DNA from: Paenibacillus sp. MMS20-IR301
GTDB lineage: Bacteria; Bacillota; Bacilli; Paenibacillales; Paenibacillaceae
Reading direction: 5' to 3'
DNA: 64,000 nt
Assembly: GCF_032302195.1 (NCBI RefSeq)
Contig: NZ_CP135275.1
Span: 6,585,001-6,649,000, forward strand
The stretch's first letter is position 1. Each line of letters opens with the position of its first letter. The translations under genes and the position numbers were made by a program. The notes beneath the pieces were generated by a model. That model saw only the letters and a program-made list of their open reading frames with translations, did no database searches and was not told the origin of the DNA. This document shows, in pieces, positions 49,870 to 59,718 of this stretch.

Positions 49870-52524
49870 TTAAGCAGGCTGCTTCACCTTAAAGACGCGG
49901 CGGACCAGCTTCGCCAGCTCCATCACAATAACAGCGGCTAATGCGAGGCCGGCTGCGGTCAGCCAGTGATCCATGCCGAAGGCGGCGGGAATCGAGAAGA
50001 TCTCTCTGACCCCGGGCAGGACGGCTATGCCATAGAAAGCAAAGCAGACCAGAACGGCGCCAATTACATATTTGTTGCTGAAGAAACCGGCCTCCACCGA
50101 GGTCTGGCTGTTGGAGCGGGCGGCGAAGGTCTGCAGGGTACGTGCCAGAATCAGTGTGGTAAAGGCCATGGCGATACCCATCTCTCCGGAATGCTGCAGC
50201 CCGATATACTGGGAGATAATGACGGCAACCCCGATCAGCAGCCCGCGGGTGATGACAGCCTGCATCATGCCTCCGGCAAAGATGCCTTCATTAATATCCC
50301 TTGGCTTGCGGCTCATGACATCCGGCTCCGCCTTCTCCATCCCGAGGGCAATGGCTGGGAGGGAATCGTTCGCCAGGTTAATGAACAGCAGCTGGATCGC
50401 CGTGAACGGGTTAATCCAGTCGAAGATAAGCGCGAACAGGATGGCGATAATCGCGCCCAGATTGCCGGCGAACAGATATGCAATGGCCTTCTTGATGTTG
50501 TCGAACACGGTCCGGCCTACAGCTACGGCGTTGACTATGGAGACGAAGTTATCATCGGTCAGGATCATCGCTGCTGAATCCTTCGCGACATCTGTTCCGC
50601 TGCCCATGGCCACGCCGATGTCGGCCTGCTTCAGGGCCGGTGCATCATTGACACCGTCTCCGGTCATGGCTGTAATCTTGCCTTTACGCTGCCAGGCACG
50701 CACAATCCGGATCTTGTTCTCGGGAGAGACGCGGGCATAGACACCAATCTGCTCCAGCCGCTCATCCAGCTCCTCCTCAGACATGGCATCCAGCTCCTGG
50801 CCGGTGACGGCAATCTCGTGCTGCGCCATCAGTCCGATGTCCCGGCCAATTGCCTGGGCTGTGGTCTTATGGTCCCCGGTAATCATGATCGTGCGGATGC
50901 CGGCCTTGTTCGATTCGGCGATGGAGCCGTATACCGCTTCGCGCGGCGGGTCGATCATCGCCGACAGGCCGACCAGCACCAGGTTCTGCTCATCCTCAAG
51001 ACCAACCTCAGTGAATGTATCCGGCACAGTCTTGTAGGCATATGCCAGCACCCGCAGGGCTCTGGCGGAGAACTGCTCGTTCGCTTCTGTGAAGCGCTCC
51101 AGCACTTCGGGAGTGAGCGGAACCTCGCGGCCGTCCAGCAGGACACGGGAGCATCTGCTGAAGAGCACATCCGGGCCGCCTTTGGTCAGCAGCGCTTTCT
51201 GGCCGCTGAAGGTATGCAGTGTCGTCATCAGCTTGCGCTCCGAATCGAACGGCAGCTCCGCTTCCCGCGGGAAGTTATCGCGGATCTCCCGGTAATCCCT
51301 GTCCTTGCTGTTGCTGAACGCGATCAGTGCAACCTCTGTCGGGTCGCCCAGCTCCTTGCCTTCTTCATTGATATTGGAGTCATTACAGAGAACGGCAATA
51401 TGCAGCAGCTTGCGGGCTTCCTCCGACCATTCATCCGCCTGCAGGCTGAACTGCTCCTGCGGTCCTCCGGGCAGGAAATAATCGACAACCGTCATTTTAT
51501 TCTGGGTCAGGGTACCGGTCTTGTCCGTACAGATTACACTGGTTGAGCCGAGTGCCTCAACCGCGGGCAGCTTGCGGATAATCGCATTCTGCCGGGCCAT
51601 CTTATTGGTGCCTACGGAGAGGACGATCGTTACGATAGAGGACAGGGCTTCGGGAATGGCAGCTACAGCTACGGCCACAGCGAACATCAGGGCATTCAGA
51701 ATGGCTTCGGTCGTATCCACTGTATCGCCTGAGAGCCATACACGCGCTGCCTGAATCGAGAAGATGAGCACGGACAGCAGCAGGACAGCGATGCCCAGCT
51801 TTTTGCCGAAGCTCTCCAGCTTGCGCTGCAGCGGTGTCTGCTTCGCTTCTGCACTTTCGATCAGGCCGGCGATCTTCCCGAGCTCGGTGCCGAGTGCGGT
51901 TCCGGTAATCACCAGCGTTCCCCGGCCGTAGACGACCAGTGAGCCGCTGAACGCCATATTCCGCCGGTCGCCCAGCGGTGCCTCTTGGGCAATCTGCTGG
52001 ATATGCTTCTCGACAGCTTCCGATTCACCGGTCAGCATCCCTTCGTCAATCCGCAGGCTCCCGGATTCGATTACCCGCCCGTCAGCGGGTACATAGTCAC
52101 CGGCCTCCAGCAGAACAATATCGCCGCGCACCAGCTCCCTTGCCGGTACGGAGAGCAGATTACCGTCCCGGAGTACCTTGGCTTCGGGAGCGGACATTTT
52201 GCGGAGGGCATCCAGCGAGCTTTCCGCCTTGCGGGTCTGGATTACACTGATAACAGCGTTCAGCAGCAGGACTACGAAGATAATAACCGATTCCATTACA
52301 TGTCCCAGTACAATCTGAACCGTAGCCGCAATCAGCAGCACGATAACCATCGGATCCTTGAAATTCTCCAGGAACAGCTTCCAGAGCGGATCTTTCTGTT
52401 TGCCTTTTAATTCATTGTAGCCTTCCTTGGCCAGCCGGTTGTCCACTTCAGCAGACGTAAGCCCGCTGGCTGAGCTTTGGACTTCCTCAAGCGTGTCTGC
52501 TATACTGCTGCGGTAATACTCCAT
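49870..52524 (-). CDS. Calcium-type P-type ATPase
   Basis: An 884-aa P2-type cation ATPase (YloB/PacL-like). It shows the actuator TGES motif (MLTGESEAVEK), phosphorylation site D334 in ICTDKTGTLTQNKMT, the hinge MTGDGVNDAPALKQADIGVA, and about ten membrane helices including the ion-binding PEALSSIV and NLANDSLPAIALG. It pumps Ca2+ (or possibly Mn2+) out of the cell. Monocistronic. The start at 52524 has GGAGAGGAGCACTATCTG before it. Confidence 0.93.
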   Translation of the reverse strand: MEYYRSSIADTLEEVQSSASGLTSAEVDNRLAKEGYNELKGKQKDPLWKLFLENFKDPMVIVLLIAATVQIVLGHVMESVIIFVVLLLNAVISVIQTRKAESSLDALRKMSAPEAKVLRDGNLLSVPARELVRGDIVLLEAGDYVPADGRVIESGSLRIDEGMLTGESEAVEKHIQQIAQEAPLGDRRNMAFSGSLVVYGRGTLVITGTALGTELGKIAGLIESAEAKQTPLQRKLESFGKKLGIAVLLLSVLIFSIQAARVWLSGDTVDTTEAILNALMFAVAVAVAAIPEALSSIVTIVLSVGTNKMARQNAIIRKLPAVEALGSTSVICTDKTGTLTQNKMTVVDYFLPGGPQEQFSLQADEWSEEARKLLHIAVLCNDSNINEEGKELGDPTEVALIAFSNSKDRDYREIRDNFPREAELPFDSERKLMTTLHTFSGQKALLTKGGPDVLFSRCSRVLLDGREVPLTPEVLERFTEANEQFSARALRVLAYAYKTVPDTFTEVGLEDEQNLVLVGLSAMIDPPREAVYGSIAESNKAGIRTIMITGDHKTTAQAIGRDIGLMAQHEIAVTGQELDAMSEEELDERLEQIGVYARVSPENKIRIVRAWQRKGKITAMTGDGVNDAPALKQADIGVAMGSGTDVAKDSAAMILTDDNFVSIVNAVAVGRTVFDNIKKAIAYLFAGNLGAIIAILFALIFDWINPFTAIQLLFINLANDSLPAIALGMEKAEPDVMSRKPRDINEGIFAGGMMQAVITRGLLIGVAVIISQYIGLQHSGEMGIAMAFTTLILARTLQTFAARSNSQTSVEAGFFSNKYVIGAVLVCFAFYGIAVLPGVREIFSIPAAFGMDHWLTAAGLALAAVIVMELAKLVRRVFKVKQPA

Positions 52525-52642
52525 CAGATAGTGCTCCTCTCCGGTATTTTCTTGTCTGTATGGTTCAAATCTACGTGAGAATTTGCGGCAAGTTTCAACA
52601 AGGTTTCCTGCAGCGGCCTGGCCGATGCTATAGTTACTCTTA

Positions 52643-52682
52643 GGAATATACCCGTGCTTAAGCAGGAATAACCGTATATTCC
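52643..52682. repeat. Inverted repeat upstream of the DeoR gene
   Basis: GGAATATAC (52643-52651)/GTATATTCC (52674-52682) enclosing GCTTAAGC. It lies between the divergent ATPase and DeoR genes and may be an operator; no T-run. Confidence 0.45.
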
Positions 52683-52749
52683 GCGAATAATGTCATGATT
52701 GCCGGTATGTTGAGAGCAGGGCAGCGGAGACCAAATAGGAGGTTAAGTC

Positions 52750-53529
52750 ATGTCCCTTGCGGGTGAAGAAAGAAAGCTAAGTATTATGAATCTGCTGAAT
52801 GAATACGGTAAGGTCACTGCTGCTGATCTGGCGCGTATGTTCGAGGTTACCTCAGAAACGATCCGCAGAGATTTGGATGAGCTGGAGAAAGACAACAAAC
52901 TCAAAAAAGTATACGGCGGGGCGATCAAGCCGAAGACAGAGGCAGAGCCGACGCTGGTTGAACGGTCATGCATTAACCAGGAGGCGAAGGAGAAGATCGG
53001 CTACCTGGCGTTTACATTGATAGATGACCATGATGTGATTTTTCTGGATGAAGGCACAACGCCGCTGCAGATGATCCCGTATATCGGGCAGAGAACAGGG
53101 GTTACGGTCCTGACAAGTTCGATCTCCGCGATGATGGCCTTAATTGAGCTTCAGAAACGGGAGCAGTTCGACGGTAAAATCATTATGCTCGGCGGCGTCG
53201 TGAGCGCGAAGCATCTGCGTGTATCGGGCGCTTTTACTGAGGCAGGCATGTCCGATCTGTTCGTCAATAAAGCCTTCGTTACGGTCGATGCCTTATCGGT
53301 GGAGCACGGGTTCACCAGCTATGATTATGAAAAAGCCGTGCTAACGCGCAAATGGATTCAGCAGTGTGACCTGTCTGTGGTGCTCGCGGATTCATCTAAA
53401 TGGAATAAACGGTCGCTGGCCAAAATATGCGGGTTCGACAATGTGGATGTGGTGATTTCGGAGCTTGAGCCGCCTGAGGAGTGGAAGGACCGGCTGGAGC
53501 AGTCCGGTACCCGGTGGATGGCCCGGTGA
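52750..53529 (+). CDS. DeoR/GlpR-family regulator
   Basis: A 259-aa protein: N-terminal HTH (VTAADLARMFEVTSETIRRD, LDELEKDNKLKKVYGG) and a DeoR sensor domain (FLDEGTTPLQMIPYIG, VLADSSKWNKRSLAKICGF) that binds a phosphorylated sugar. Ribosome site AGGAGG. Its target genes cannot be told; the adjacent genes are not obvious sugar kinases. Confidence 0.9.
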   Translation: MSLAGEERKLSIMNLLNEYGKVTAADLARMFEVTSETIRRDLDELEKDNKLKKVYGGAIKPKTEAEPTLVERSCINQEAKEKIGYLAFTLIDDHDVIFLDEGTTPLQMIPYIGQRTGVTVLTSSISAMMALIELQKREQFDGKIIMLGGVVSAKHLRVSGAFTEAGMSDLFVNKAFVTVDALSVEHGFTSYDYEKAVLTRKWIQQCDLSVVLADSSKWNKRSLAKICGFDNVDVVISELEPPEEWKDRLEQSGTRWMAR

Positions 53530-53664
53530 GCTTTTGCCGGAGAAATAAGGATGTCCTAATCCGCCATTATCGTATAAAATAAATGGAATTACCTTAGGAA
53601 AGCGAGCTGATTACAGATGATGTCTGCACCGCGGTTTGAGAATGATGTACCAGTAGTTCTTCTC

Positions 53665-53697
53665 CCTTAACGGCAGAAAACTACAACTCCGTTAAGG
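53665..53697. repeat. Inverted repeat in the leader of the EamA transporter gene
   Basis: CCTTAACGG (53665-53673)/CCGTTAAGG (53689-53697) with a 15-nt spacer, 34 nt before the start. It could be an operator or a leader hairpin. Confidence 0.45.
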
Positions 53698-53730
53698 ACA
53701 AAGCGTGTCTAAACAAACGGAGGGTACAAC

Positions 53731-54603
53731 TTGAAGAATACATTATTAGGGTCGTTATATTTATCGCTGGCCGCCAGCATCTGGGGCGGAATGTTCGTGG
53801 TTGTAAAGCATGTGGTGGACGTTGTGCCGCCGCTCGAATTAGTATGGATCCGCTATGTAATTGCCGCTGCTGCACTGCTGCTGATCGGGGTAATGACCCG
53901 GCAGTCCTGGCGGATTGCGGAACGGGATATACTGCTGATTGTCCTGATCGGACTGATCGGCAATACCCTGTCGATTGTCACCCAGGAGATTGGCACGATG
54001 CTCTCCACGGCGCAAATGGGTGCGATGATTACTTCTACAACACCGGCATTTATGGTGCTGTTTGCACGGATGGTCCTGAAAGAGAAGATTACATTCCGTA
54101 AAGCCTTCTCTATTGTTCTGGCCACCGTTGGGGTGGGGGTTATCGTCGGCAATGCCGGCATTGACCCATCCTTCCAGCTTGGCGGTATATCGCTGCTGGC
54201 AGCGGCGCTGACCTGGGCGCTGATGTCGGTGCTAATCAAAAAGGTGCCGGGACAATACTCTCAAATTGTCGTCACCTTCTACGCGGTTCTCGTCGCTGTT
54301 GCCCTGCTTACCCCGTTCACAATCGGCCGGCTGCCCGGGCTTGATCCTGCGGCTGTGCTGCATCCGTCGATTTGGGGCGGACTTCTGTACCTGGGATTTA
54401 TCTCTACGGCCTGCGGCTTTCTGCTGTGGAACCGCGGACTGCAGATGCTGAAGGCTTCAAGCGGCGGTTTGTTTTTCTTTTTCCAGCCGGTTGTCGGCAC
54501 GTTTCTGGGCTGGCTGCTGCTGGGGGAACAGATTGGCTTATCCTTCTGGGCGGGTACGGTATGTATCTTTGCAGGCGTGCTGTTAGTCATCCGGGAGCAA
54601 TAA
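53731..54603 (+). CDS. EamA/DMT-family transporter
   Basis: A 290-aa protein with ten membrane helices in two EamA repeats (LAASIWGGMFVVVKHVVDVV; GGISLLAAALTWALMSVLIK). It exports a small metabolite or drug. TTG start with GGAGGG 8 nt before it. A GC-rich hairpin (GGGTCGTCCTCA/TGAGGGCGGCCC, 54635-54661) with a short T-rich tail may terminate the transcript. Confidence 0.88.
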   Translation: MKNTLLGSLYLSLAASIWGGMFVVVKHVVDVVPPLELVWIRYVIAAAALLLIGVMTRQSWRIAERDILLIVLIGLIGNTLSIVTQEIGTMLSTAQMGAMITSTTPAFMVLFARMVLKEKITFRKAFSIVLATVGVGVIVGNAGIDPSFQLGGISLLAAALTWALMSVLIKKVPGQYSQIVVTFYAVLVAVALLTPFTIGRLPGLDPAAVLHPSIWGGLLYLGFISTACGFLLWNRGLQMLKASSGGLFFFFQPVVGTFLGWLLLGEQIGLSFWAGTVCIFAGVLLVIREQ

Positions 54604-54797
54604 GCGGGCAGCGGCTGCTGCCGCGGTAAGAATAGGGTCGTCCTCAAGCTGAGGGCGGCCCTATTGCTGTTTCGGCGGAGCGGTGAATGGCGGCAACATT
54701 TCATATTGTAAATTCAGAGGACTGTCTGCAATACTATAAATATTGGAAACTGCGGACGGAGCGGACCTTATATGCAGTAGCAGGTGTCTTTTTGGCA

Positions 54798-54886
54798 GGC
54801 TAACGGACATCAGCGCAGTTATATGGAGGATTTTATTCATAAAATGCCCTCCGGAGCTTCGATAAGTGCACTACAGTCCGTTAGCC
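54798..54886. repeat. Nested palindromic element
   Basis: Outer arms GGCTAACGGAC (54798-54808)/GTCCGTTAGCC (54876-54886). Inside is a hairpin GGAGG-ATTTTAT (54825-54836)/ATAAAAT-GC-CCTCC (54839-54852). No gene is seen in 54604-55001 apart from this. Its CGGAC-rich flanks resemble the sequence around 29400-29520. Confidence 0.55.
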
Positions 54887-55001
54887 CGGCGAAAGAGGAT
54901 ATTTTGGCATAATAGGGTCTCCTGAGTCCGTAAGGATTCAGGATGATGGCAGGTGAAAGCGGGCTGCTGTTGATCAGACAATGGAAGCTAGGGAGGCAAC
55001 T

Positions 55002-55811
55002 ATGATTACCGAACTCACCAAATCACAATTGTATAAAGTGCAGCACCTTACAGACGCATGTAAAAATATTGAATGCCGCGCTATAGTTAACGGGATTAAT
55101 CCCGGCAGGGTATATGCAGATGATCCTGCCGAGCCGGCCGCAGCGTTAATTTGGATTCAAGGGCAGCAGGGATTTCAGCTCATAGGCGATGCGCAGAGTC
55201 CGGTATTTGCCTGGAATCTGGAGGAATACATCAGAACCCGTATTGAACCGGAGCTGAGGGGGCAGGACATCCATTGGGTGGAAATAGGTGCGGACAAGGC
55301 CTGGGAGCACACGCTGCGGCAGATATTCAGAAGCCGTAATCTTTCGGCGGACGATCAGCATGTGTTCACTTTAGGGGAAATCCGGGGGCCGGTAGAATTG
55401 CCGGAGGATAGAGTAACTATTCGCAAGATTGATGCGGCCTTGCTGAAATCCGGACGGCTGGAGAATCATTCTTTTTTAGAGGAGAAAATACTGCATTTCT
55501 GGGACTCCGCCGACAGCTTCCTGCACCGGGGATTGGGCTATTTGGCAGAACACGATAATCAGGCGGTAAGCCTGGCCTTCTCGGCTTTTGCAGCGGGCCG
55601 GACGCATGCCATTGATATCGAGACCCTCGAAGAGTATAGACGGAATAATTACGGGACAGCGGTAGCTGCTGCACTGTTACAAGAATTCAGGGTGCAGGGA
55701 ATTGAGCCGTACTGGGATTGCACCCCAGAGAATACAGGATCCATACGGATTGCAGAGGCGATCGGGATGGTGCATGATTTTGACTACCGGATTTTCTGGT
55801 ACAGGTTCTGA
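55002..55811 (+). CDS. GNAT-family acetyltransferase
   Basis: A 269-aa protein of the larger GNAT type. The N-terminal half contains ITELTKSQLYKVQHLTDACK and the C-terminal half the acetyl-CoA loop region (LEEYRRNNYGTAVAAALLQE), ending in DYRIFWYRF. ATG 55002 follows GGGAGG; an in-frame ATG at 54981 has none. The substrate is unknown. Confidence 0.8.
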   Translation: MITELTKSQLYKVQHLTDACKNIECRAIVNGINPGRVYADDPAEPAAALIWIQGQQGFQLIGDAQSPVFAWNLEEYIRTRIEPELRGQDIHWVEIGADKAWEHTLRQIFRSRNLSADDQHVFTLGEIRGPVELPEDRVTIRKIDAALLKSGRLENHSFLEEKILHFWDSADSFLHRGLGYLAEHDNQAVSLAFSAFAAGRTHAIDIETLEEYRRNNYGTAVAAALLQEFRVQGIEPYWDCTPENTGSIRIAEAIGMVHDFDYRIFWYRF

Positions 55812-55884
55812 GTATTGTTTGAAGAAGGGGTTGCCGTACAGGTACTACGCGCATAGGTTGGAAGCTGACAAAATGATTATAAGG

Positions 55885-55916
55885 ACGCCAGGGCATAAAT
55901 GCCTTGGCGTTTTTTT
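55885..55916 (+). terminator. Terminator of the GNAT gene
   Basis: 12-bp stem ACGCCAGGGCAT/ATGCCTTGGCGT (55885-55896 with 55899-55910), one G-T pair, then six T. A second perfect palindrome (CTGTTTTGCT/AGCAAAACAG, 55918-55940) lies just beyond. Confidence 0.9.
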
Positions 55917-55954
55917 GCTGTTTTGCTTCAAGCAAAACAGAGGTCACTGGTTTA

Positions 55955-56182
55955 ATTACCTCCTTGGTAGCAGAATGTATTCGGTTTTTCACATACAATT
56001 GGCAGATTACCTCTTTGGTAGCAGAATGTATTCGGTTTTCCGCATACAATTGGCAGATTACCTCCTTGGTAGCAGAATGTATTCGGTTTTTCGCATACAA
56101 TTGCTCGAATTACCTTCGCGGTAGCAGAATGTATTCGGTTTTTCACATACATTGGTCGAATTACCTCCGCGGCAGCAGATAT
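55955..56182. repeat. Tandem repeat array, about 51 bp unit, 4.5 copies
   Basis: Four units (55955-56005, 56006-56056, 56057-56108, 56109-56159) and a partial fifth (56160-56182). The units share TGGTAGCAGAATGTATTCGG (GCGGTAGCAG in unit 4) and differ by a few bases; unit 3 is 52 bp. A 51-bp period is 17 codons, so frames stay open on both strands. On the minus strand each unit gives an NRIHSATKEVI-type peptide repeat and carries AAGGAGGTAAT or a variant. The rest of 55812-56362 shows no gene. Confidence 0.85.
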
Positions 56183-56362
56183 CAGCCGACCAGACCAGTT
56201 TCCTCCCTCCCGCCGCAAACTCTGGAAGACGTGTTTTGGGTAGAATCCAATAATAGTGGTATTTTTCCCAATAGGGGGTTCCTTATGCTGGAAGAGTTGT
56301 CGAACTATAATATGAATGCGGTTACATAAAACCGAGGAACGAACAAAAAGGGGAGGCAAAGT

Positions 56363-57781
56363 ATGAAAAGTATGAAACGTGCGTTAGTCGGAATTTCTAC
56401 ATTGCTCGTAATGTCATCGGCTCTTGCAGCATGCGGCGGAAACAACAATTCCAGCTCATCCGGTGCGAATGCTACCACAGCTCCTGCAGCCACAACTGCG
56501 GCCGAGGCAACACCGGCTCCGGCAGCCGGAAGCGGGGAGAAGGTCACCATCAATCTCTGGAGCTTCACGGATGAAATTCCGAATATGACGAAAAAGTATA
56601 TGGAAACTCATCCGGATGCGAATGTAGAGTTCAAGACTACTGTTATCGCAACTACGGACGGCGCCTATCAGCCGGCGCTTGATCAGGCGCTTGGTGCCGG
56701 GGGCAAGGATGCACCGGATATCTATGCGGCGGAATCCGCATTTGTACTCAAATATACGCAAGGTGATGCATCTACTTACGCAGCAAACTATGCCGACCTC
56801 GGTCTTGACGACCAGCTGGTGAAGGATGCGGGCATCGCCCAATATTCCGTGGATATCGGCAGTAAGGACGGGCAGCTGAAAGGGCTTGGTTATCAGGCAA
56901 CTGGAGGCGCCTTCATCTACCGCCGTTCGATTGCGAAGGATGTCTTCGGAACGGATGACCCGGCTGCAATCAAGACGGAAGTAGGACCAGGCTGGGAGAA
57001 ATTCTTCGAAGCGGCGGCTAAGCTCAAGGCTAAAGGCTATGGTATCGTATCCGGCGACGGCGATATCTGGCACCCGATCGAGAACAGCTCGGACAAGGGC
57101 TGGATTGTAGACGGCAAGCTGCATATCGATCCGAAGCGTGAAGAATTCCTGGATCTGTCCAAGAAGCTGAAAGACAACGGCTATCATAACGATACTACAG
57201 ACTGGACGGAAGCCTGGTATGCGGATATGTCCGGTGCCGGCGCGCAGCCGATCTTCGGATTCTTCGGTCCCGCCTGGCTCATCAACTATGTCATGAACGG
57301 TCAAGTGAAAGATACGAACGGTGACTGGGCAGTTACTGAACCGCCAACAGGCTTCTTCTGGGGAGGTACCTGGCTGCTGGCTAACAACGAGGTTACCAAG
57401 GACGATGCAAAGAAACAAGCGGTTGCTGACTTCGTGAAATGGGTAACGCTGGACTCCTCCGAGACGGGCCTCCAGTACTACTGGGCTAACGGTACGATGA
57501 AGGAAGGCGAGCAGGGCACTAAGGACAGTGTGGCTTCTGCTGTGGTAATGTCGAATTCCAACGGTGAAGTTCCGCTGCTCGGCGGACAGAACATGTTCGA
57601 TGTATTCGTTCCGGCGAATGCTAATGCATCCGGTAAAAATCTGACCCAGTTCGACGAAACCATCAACAAGCTCTGGCGTGATCAGGTACGTGAATACACC
57701 GCAGGCAATAAAGACCGGGCTAAAGCGATTGAAACCTTCAAGCAGCAGGTTAAAGACCAGCTTGGTATTGAAAGCGAATAA
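56363..57781 (+). CDS. Carbohydrate ABC transporter substrate-binding lipoprotein
   Basis: A 472-aa family 1 solute-binding protein with a signal peptide ending in the lipobox LAAC (residue 24), then an Ala/Thr/Pro linker. The binding fold shows INLWSFTDEIPNMTKKYMET and FFGPAWLINYVMNGQVKD. It feeds the two permeases downstream. GGGGAGG ribosome site. No ATPase gene is present, as is usual for systems sharing MsmX. Confidence 0.92.
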   Translation: MKSMKRALVGISTLLVMSSALAACGGNNNSSSSGANATTAPAATTAAEATPAPAAGSGEKVTINLWSFTDEIPNMTKKYMETHPDANVEFKTTVIATTDGAYQPALDQALGAGGKDAPDIYAAESAFVLKYTQGDASTYAANYADLGLDDQLVKDAGIAQYSVDIGSKDGQLKGLGYQATGGAFIYRRSIAKDVFGTDDPAAIKTEVGPGWEKFFEAAAKLKAKGYGIVSGDGDIWHPIENSSDKGWIVDGKLHIDPKREEFLDLSKKLKDNGYHNDTTDWTEAWYADMSGAGAQPIFGFFGPAWLINYVMNGQVKDTNGDWAVTEPPTGFFWGGTWLLANNEVTKDDAKKQAVADFVKWVTLDSSETGLQYYWANGTMKEGEQGTKDSVASAVVMSNSNGEVPLLGGQNMFDVFVPANANASGKNLTQFDETINKLWRDQVREYTAGNKDRAKAIETFKQQVKDQLGIESE

Positions 57782-57843
57782 GAAGGAAGCGGAGGGGCGG
57801 GGGATTATCCCGCCCCTTCATATCAACGAATGAGGTGAGAGCA

Positions 57844-58815
57844 ATGCGCCGCAAAGATGTCAGCTATGCGAAATATGGTTATATTTTTACCTTTCCGTTT
57901 CTGTTGGCTTTTCTGATTTTCTCGTTATATCCCATTTTATACACGGCAGTAATCGGGTTCACTGATATGAAGGGATTAATTCCGAAGCCGATTCATATTC
58001 TGGATAATCCCTTTCAGAATTTCAAGGATTTGCTCTTCGATAATCCTTCGTTCCGGAAGTCTCTGTTCAATACCGGTCTGCTCTGGCTCACTAACTTCGT
58101 TCCCCAGATGCTGCTGGCCCTCCTGCTGACCGCATGGTTCACGAACCGGCGCCTTAACATTAAGGGCCAAGGGTTGTTTAAGGTTCTGCTCTATATGCCG
58201 AATATTATTACTGCGAGCACGATTGCGGTGCTCTTTAGCACGTTGTTTGCTTATCCGATGGGGCCGGTAAACAGCTTGTTTCAAATGCTGGGCTGGACCG
58301 ATGGTCCTATATTCTTCCTGCAGGATAAGACGACAGCACGCGGTATCGTATCGTTCATCCAGTTCTGGATGTGGTACGGCAATACCATGATCGTCCTGAT
58401 CGCAGGCGTCATGGGGATTAATCCCGCACTTTTCGAGTCAGCAGCCATTGACGGTGCGAACGGCTTCCAAACGTTTTTCCGCATCACCCTGCCGAGCCTG
58501 CGCACGATATTGCTGTTCACACTGATTACATCAATGGTCGGCGGTTTGACCATGTTCGATATCCCGCAGCTGTTCCTCGCGGGCGGACCGGATGACTCCA
58601 CACTTACCACGTCCATGTTCATATACGGGCAAGCGTTCAAAGGCAGCTATATGTATAACCGTGCGGCTGCAGCGAGCATGATTATGTTCTTGATTTCAGG
58701 GATACTGTCCTGCCTGCTGTTCTATGTCATGCGTGACCGTGACGCCTCACGACTGAAAAAAATACAGAAACAGAAATACAGAACCGCTGCTAAGTCAGCT
58801 GCGAGGGAGGTGTAG
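57844..58815 (+). CDS. Sugar ABC permease (MalF type)
   Basis: A 323-aa permease with six membrane helices and EAA loop FESAAIDGANGFQTFFRITL. ATG 57844 with GAGGTGA; GTG 57835 is a less likely alternative. The basic C terminus (KKIQKQKYRTAAKSAAREV) is long for the family. Confidence 0.92.
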   Translation: MRRKDVSYAKYGYIFTFPFLLAFLIFSLYPILYTAVIGFTDMKGLIPKPIHILDNPFQNFKDLLFDNPSFRKSLFNTGLLWLTNFVPQMLLALLLTAWFTNRRLNIKGQGLFKVLLYMPNIITASTIAVLFSTLFAYPMGPVNSLFQMLGWTDGPIFFLQDKTTARGIVSFIQFWMWYGNTMIVLIAGVMGINPALFESAAIDGANGFQTFFRITLPSLRTILLFTLITSMVGGLTMFDIPQLFLAGGPDDSTLTTSMFIYGQAFKGSYMYNRAAAASMIMFLISGILSCLLFYVMRDRDASRLKKIQKQKYRTAAKSAAREV

Positions 58816-58818
58816 CAC

Positions 58819-59673
58819 ATGGAGAAAATTCAGGAAAGCGGTAAGGTTAGCCGGAGTATCAGCAAAACGGTCATCTATGTGGTCTGCATCCTCTTGGCGG
58901 TACTCAGCATCCTGCCGTTCTGGATTATGTTTGTAAACGCAACGCGTTCCACACCGGAGATTCAAAGCGGCTTGTCGCTGCTTCCTTCAAGCCATATGAT
59001 GAGCAACCTGCAGGTGCTGCGCGATAAGAGCTTCGATGCGCTTCAAGGCTTCAAGAACTCATTTATTATCTCCAGCGCAGCAACGCTCTGTACGGTCTAT
59101 TTCTCGTCACTTGCGGCCTATGGGCTTGTAACTTACAGCTGGAAGCTGCGCGGCCCATTCTTCACCTTCATTATGTGCGTCATGATGATACCGTCGCAGG
59201 CCAGCGCCATCGGCTTCTATCAGTTCATGTACAAGCTGCATTGGACGAACAACTTCCTGCCGCTCATTCTGCCGGCCATTGCAGCTCCGGCGGTAGTGTT
59301 CTTCATGCGCCAGTATTTGCTTGCTACGCTGTCGATAGAGATCGTGGAAGCCGCCCGTGTGGACGGCTCAGGTGAATTCCGCACATTCAACCGGATCATC
59401 CTGCCGCTAATGATGCCGGCTGTGGCAACGCAGGCAATCTTCGCTTTTGTAGCTAACTGGAACAACCTGTTCATGCCGCTGATCCTGCTGACGCAGAAAG
59501 AGAAATATACTATGCCGATCATGGTCAGCCTGCTGCGCGGGGACATCTACAAGATGGAGTTCGGTTCGATCTATATGGGGCTGTCGCTTACGGCCTTGCC
59601 GCTGTTCGTGGTGTACTTCCTGTTATCCCGTTATATTATTGCGGGTGTGGCGCTGGGCGGGGTGAAGGAATAG
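58819..59673 (+). CDS. Sugar ABC permease (MalG type)
   Basis: A 284-aa permease with six membrane helices and EAA loop VEAARVDGSGEFRTFNRIIL. Three nt after the previous gene; GGGAGG ribosome site. Confidence 0.92.
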   Translation: MEKIQESGKVSRSISKTVIYVVCILLAVLSILPFWIMFVNATRSTPEIQSGLSLLPSSHMMSNLQVLRDKSFDALQGFKNSFIISSAATLCTVYFSSLAAYGLVTYSWKLRGPFFTFIMCVMMIPSQASAIGFYQFMYKLHWTNNFLPLILPAIAAPAVVFFMRQYLLATLSIEIVEAARVDGSGEFRTFNRIILPLMMPAVATQAIFAFVANWNNLFMPLILLTQKEKYTMPIMVSLLRGDIYKMEFGSIYMGLSLTALPLFVVYFLLSRYIIAGVALGGVKE

Positions 59674-59718
59674 ACTGGGGAAGGGGTTTGGAATAAGTAA
59701 TCCGGATTCCATCCGAAT

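Noticed and set aside
55955..56182. CRISPR array
   Set aside because: The units are contiguous and nearly identical over their whole length; there are no unique spacers and no cas genes.
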